Part shown: positions 62,035 through 64,000 of the stretch, one piece after another
How the letters are laid out: each line of letters starts with the position of its first letter
Position numbering within the stretch: the first letter of the stretch is position 1
Origin: Chitinimonas viridis
GTDB lineage: Bacteria; Pseudomonadota; Gammaproteobacteria; Burkholderiales; Chitinimonadaceae
Length of the DNA: 64,000 nt
Reading direction: 5' to 3'
NCBI RefSeq assembly: GCF_030409555.1
Contig: NZ_JAUFPU010000001.1
Coordinates: forward strand, 1-64,000
Made by a program: the position numbers and the translations under genes
Notes under the pieces: model-generated
The model's input: only the letters and a program-made list of their open reading frames with translations
Databases searched by the model: none
What the model was told of the DNA's origin: nothing

Positions 62035-63795
62035 ATGCAAAGCCATACCCCCTACCCACCCTATCGTAGCCACGCCGCCGGCAGCCTGCGTCTTGCCAAC
62101 CTGGATCAACAGGTGCGGCTGGCCGGCTTTCTCAATGGCAAGCGCTCGCATGGCCGAGTACTGTTCCTCGATCTGCGCGACAGCAGTGGCCGGGTACAGG
62201 TGGTGGTCGATGCCCAGCACCCGCAGTTCGATGAACTGGAGCACCTGCCGATGGAGAGCACGCTATACCTCGTCGGCACCCTGGTCGCGCGCAGCCCCGC
62301 CACCCGCAACAACAGCCTGCCTACGGGCGAGGTGGAGGTCGTCCTGCAAAGCGCCCATATCGTCAGCCGTGCCGCACCGCTGCCCACGCCGCTCAGCGAC
62401 TTCGCCCGTGCCGACGAGCGACTGCGCCTCAGCTACCGCTACCTGGACCTGCGCCGACCCGACATGCTGGAACGCCTACGGGTACGCACTGCCGTCATCG
62501 ATGCCTGCCGCAGCGCCATGAAGGCCGAGGGCTTTCTTGAAATCCAGACCCCCTTGCTCACTGCATCCAGCCCCGAGGGCGCCCGCGACTTCCTGGTGCC
62601 GTCGCGCGTGCACCCCGGCAAGTTCTACGCCCTGCCCCAGGCCCCCCAGCAGTTCAAGCAGCTGCTGATGGCTGCCGGGGTGGATCGCTACTTCCAGGTT
62701 GCACCCTGCTTTCGCGATGAAGCCTCCCGCGCCGACCGATCGCCAGGCGAGTTCTACCAGCTCGACTTCGAAATGGCCTGGACCCACCAGGAAGAAGTTT
62801 TCAGCGTCATGGAGCGGGTGCTGCCCCAGGTCTTCCTGGCTGGCGACGCAGCGGCCCGCATCACCCCCGGCCCCTGGCCGCGCATCCCCTACCGCGAGGC
62901 TATGGCCCGCTATGGCTGCGACAAGCCCGACCTGCGCTACCCATGGACAGCCGAGACCGCCGAGGACTGGCTGCAGCAGCACGCCCCACAACTCCTGCCG
63001 GCAGGCAGTGTAGCCCGCGTCCTTGCCGTCGCAGAAAGCGCCAGCCAGACGCGTGGCTGGGGCCAGCGCATCGCCAGCGAAGCCGCTTGTGATGGTGTGA
63101 CGGTGATACATGGCGTACGCAAGGAGGACGGTTGGGGCGGCGGGCTATGGAAGCAACTGCCCGCCACCGCCCCCATGCAACTGGCGGGCGCGGCCACACT
63201 GCCCGATGGCGCCCAGCTGTGGCTGCTGATCGGCCAAGAGGCAGCCGTCGCCCAGGCCGTTCGCGTCCTGCGCCAGGCCTTGATGCCGCTGCTGCCTGTA
63301 GACCCGCACGACTACCGCTTCGCCTGGGTGGTGGACTTCCCCATGTACGAGCTGGATGAACACGGCAAGGTGGGCTTTTGCCACAACCCCTTCTCCATGC
63401 CCCATGGCGGCATGGCAGCCCTGCGCGGGCAAGACCCGCTCAGCATCACGGCCCAGCAATACGATATCGTGGTCAACGGCATAGAACTCTGCTCAGGCGC
63501 CATCCGCAACCATGAGCCCGAGACCCTGATCGAGGCCTTCAGGCTGGCCGGCTATCAGCGTGCACAGGTAGAACAGGAATTCGGCGGCATGCTGGCTGCC
63601 TTCCGCCACGGTGTACCGCCGCACGGCGGTGCCGCACCAGGCATAGACCGCATGGTGATGCTGCTGACGCAGAGCAGCACCCTGCGCGAAGTCGTGGCCT
63701 TCCCGCTGGCAGCCAACGGCGAAGACCTGCTGATGCATGCGCCGGCTGCCATACCCGCAGCCCGGTGGCGCGAGCTGGGCCTGCGCCCTGGCTAG
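62035..63795 (+). CDS. aspS: Aspartyl-tRNA synthetase (bacterial type)
   Basis: A 586-residue class II synthetase. The N-terminal anticodon-binding OB fold, the catalytic motifs (VDRYFQVAPCFRDEASRADR is motif 2, PGIDRMVMLL is motif 3) and the inserted GAD domain give the length of a bacterial AspRS. At the anticodon-recognition strand it reads GFLNGKRSHGRVLF, unlike the GWVHRRRDHG of most beta-proteobacteria. Combined with the Asn-rich leader it is probably a non-discriminating AspRS making Asp-tRNA-Asn for amidation, and perhaps a second copy in the genome. AGGAG precedes the ATG. Confidence 0.88.
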   Translation: MQSHTPYPPYRSHAAGSLRLANLDQQVRLAGFLNGKRSHGRVLFLDLRDSSGRVQVVVDAQHPQFDELEHLPMESTLYLVGTLVARSPATRNNSLPTGEVEVVLQSAHIVSRAAPLPTPLSDFARADERLRLSYRYLDLRRPDMLERLRVRTAVIDACRSAMKAEGFLEIQTPLLTASSPEGARDFLVPSRVHPGKFYALPQAPQQFKQLLMAAGVDRYFQVAPCFRDEASRADRSPGEFYQLDFEMAWTHQEEVFSVMERVLPQVFLAGDAAARITPGPWPRIPYREAMARYGCDKPDLRYPWTAETAEDWLQQHAPQLLPAGSVARVLAVAESASQTRGWGQRIASEAACDGVTVIHGVRKEDGWGGGLWKQLPATAPMQLAGAATLPDGAQLWLLIGQEAAVAQAVRVLRQALMPLLPVDPHDYRFAWVVDFPMYELDEHGKVGFCHNPFSMPHGGMAALRGQDPLSITAQQYDIVVNGIELCSGAIRNHEPETLIEAFRLAGYQRAQVEQEFGGMLAAFRHGVPPHGGAAPGIDRMVMLLTQSSTLREVVAFPLAANGEDLLMHAPAAIPAARWRELGLRPG

Positions 63796-63796
63796 G

Positions 63797-63852
63797 CGCC
63801 TACTCACGATTTTTTCACCCCAGCGCTGGGGCGAAAAAATCGTGAACTGGCT
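63797..63852 (+). repeat. Dispersed palindromic element, copy B
   Basis: A near-perfect palindrome of 42 bases (63804-63845, arms TCACGATTTTTTC... / ...GAAAAAATCGTGA, one mismatch), with flanks (G)CGCCT and GGCTCT as in copy A. It begins one base after the aspS stop codon and probably acts as its terminator. The same element follows the rlaP-like gene stop at 42904-42951. Confidence 0.78.
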
Positions 63853-63858
63853 CTACCC

Positions 63859-63882
63859 GGTAGCCTGCTACAGCAGGCTACC
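63859..63882 (-). terminator. Terminator-like inverted repeat of the partial gene
   Basis: GGTAGCCTGCT (63859-63869) and AGCAGGCTACC (63872-63882) form an 11-bp inverted repeat with a 2-nt centre, just downstream of the minus-strand stop at 63885. Confidence 0.65.
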
Positions 63883-63884
63883 GC

Positions 63885-64000
63885 TCAAAAACCGGCCGCC
63901 TCGGCTTGGCCCAGATAGTAGTCCGCCGGTGCCAGATCCAGCGGCTCGCCAGGGACATTGCCATCCAGGAAATACAGACGGCCATTCTTGATGCCGATGT
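63885..64000 (-). CDS. Partial protein (C-terminus only), cut by the window edge
   Basis: The minus strand from the window edge to TGA at 63885 reads IGIKNGRLYFLDGNVPGEPL then DLAPADYYLGQAEAAGF. The 38-residue C-terminal tail has no recognisable family. The sequence is in an open frame and is followed by an inverted repeat, which supports a real gene. Confidence 0.65.
   Translation of the reverse strand, partial: IGIKNGRLYFLDGNVPGEPLDLAPADYYLGQAEAAGF

Overview
The window is GC-rich, densely coded chromosome from a free-living, respiring Gram-negative bacterium. A beta-proteobacterium near the Neisseriales (Chromobacterium/Chitinibacter-type) fits best. The grounds are a phasin with a Lys/Ala-rich tail, CcoI-CcoS for cbb3 oxidase, a divergent lysA/lysR pair, an FFLEELY-motif protein, a DUF3149 protein, sigma-54 control of RNA repair and a tRNA-Asn-type attenuator. 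This assignment rests on gene content only. No rRNA, phage, IS element or CRISPR array was found.

Layout. 0-13 kb is mixed housekeeping: phasin, patatin lipase, GntR and HTH regulators, radical SAM protein, universal stress protein, thioesterase, TerB, MoxR ATPase, DNA polymerase IV with a deoxyinosine glycosylase, YdcF, and a MocR-type regulator that has lost its PLP ligands. 13-25 kb holds ccoS/ccoI, a degenerate HD-GYP protein, lysA/lysR, a secreted PI-PLC carrying lectin domains, and MltF. tRNA-Ser(CGA) and tRNA-Arg(CCT) follow at 24.8-25.4 kb. 25.6-31.4 kb has a repeat protein, a DUF808 membrane protein, a hybrid histidine kinase, a TonB-like protein and a hydrolase. 31.5-40.5 kb is a translationally coupled seven-gene operon: SWIM zinc finger, DUF5691, MoxR AAA, DUF4241, DUF5682, VWA and an unknown protein.

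41.6-50.1 kb is the centrepiece, a complete sigma-54-controlled RNA-repair operon. RtcR (CARF-AAA+) is divergent from rsr (bacterial Ro60). Downstream of rsr lie five tandem Y-RNA-like genes whose tRNA-like parts are circularly permuted, then two small unassigned proteins (one a zinc ribbon), rtcB, a nucleotidyltransferase (RlaP-like) and rtcA. 51.3-61.3 kb is an NAD salvage regulon built around an NrtR-like regulator: PnuC, a NadR-type enzyme and an ADP-ribosylglycohydrolase on one side; nicotinamidase-like hydrolase, PncB, NadE, macrodomain, NadM-Nudix, the NAD-consuming RNA 2'-phosphotransferase KptA and a DSP-type phosphatase on the other. The two regions together make an RNA-repair/NAD neighbourhood.

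61.8-63.8 kb carries an AspRS gene preceded by an Asn-codon-rich leader peptide, alternative hairpins and a strong terminator: a candidate tRNA-Asn-sensing attenuator. A dispersed palindromic element sits directly after the stop codons of this gene and of the rlaP-like gene. The window ends inside the 3' end of a minus-strand gene.
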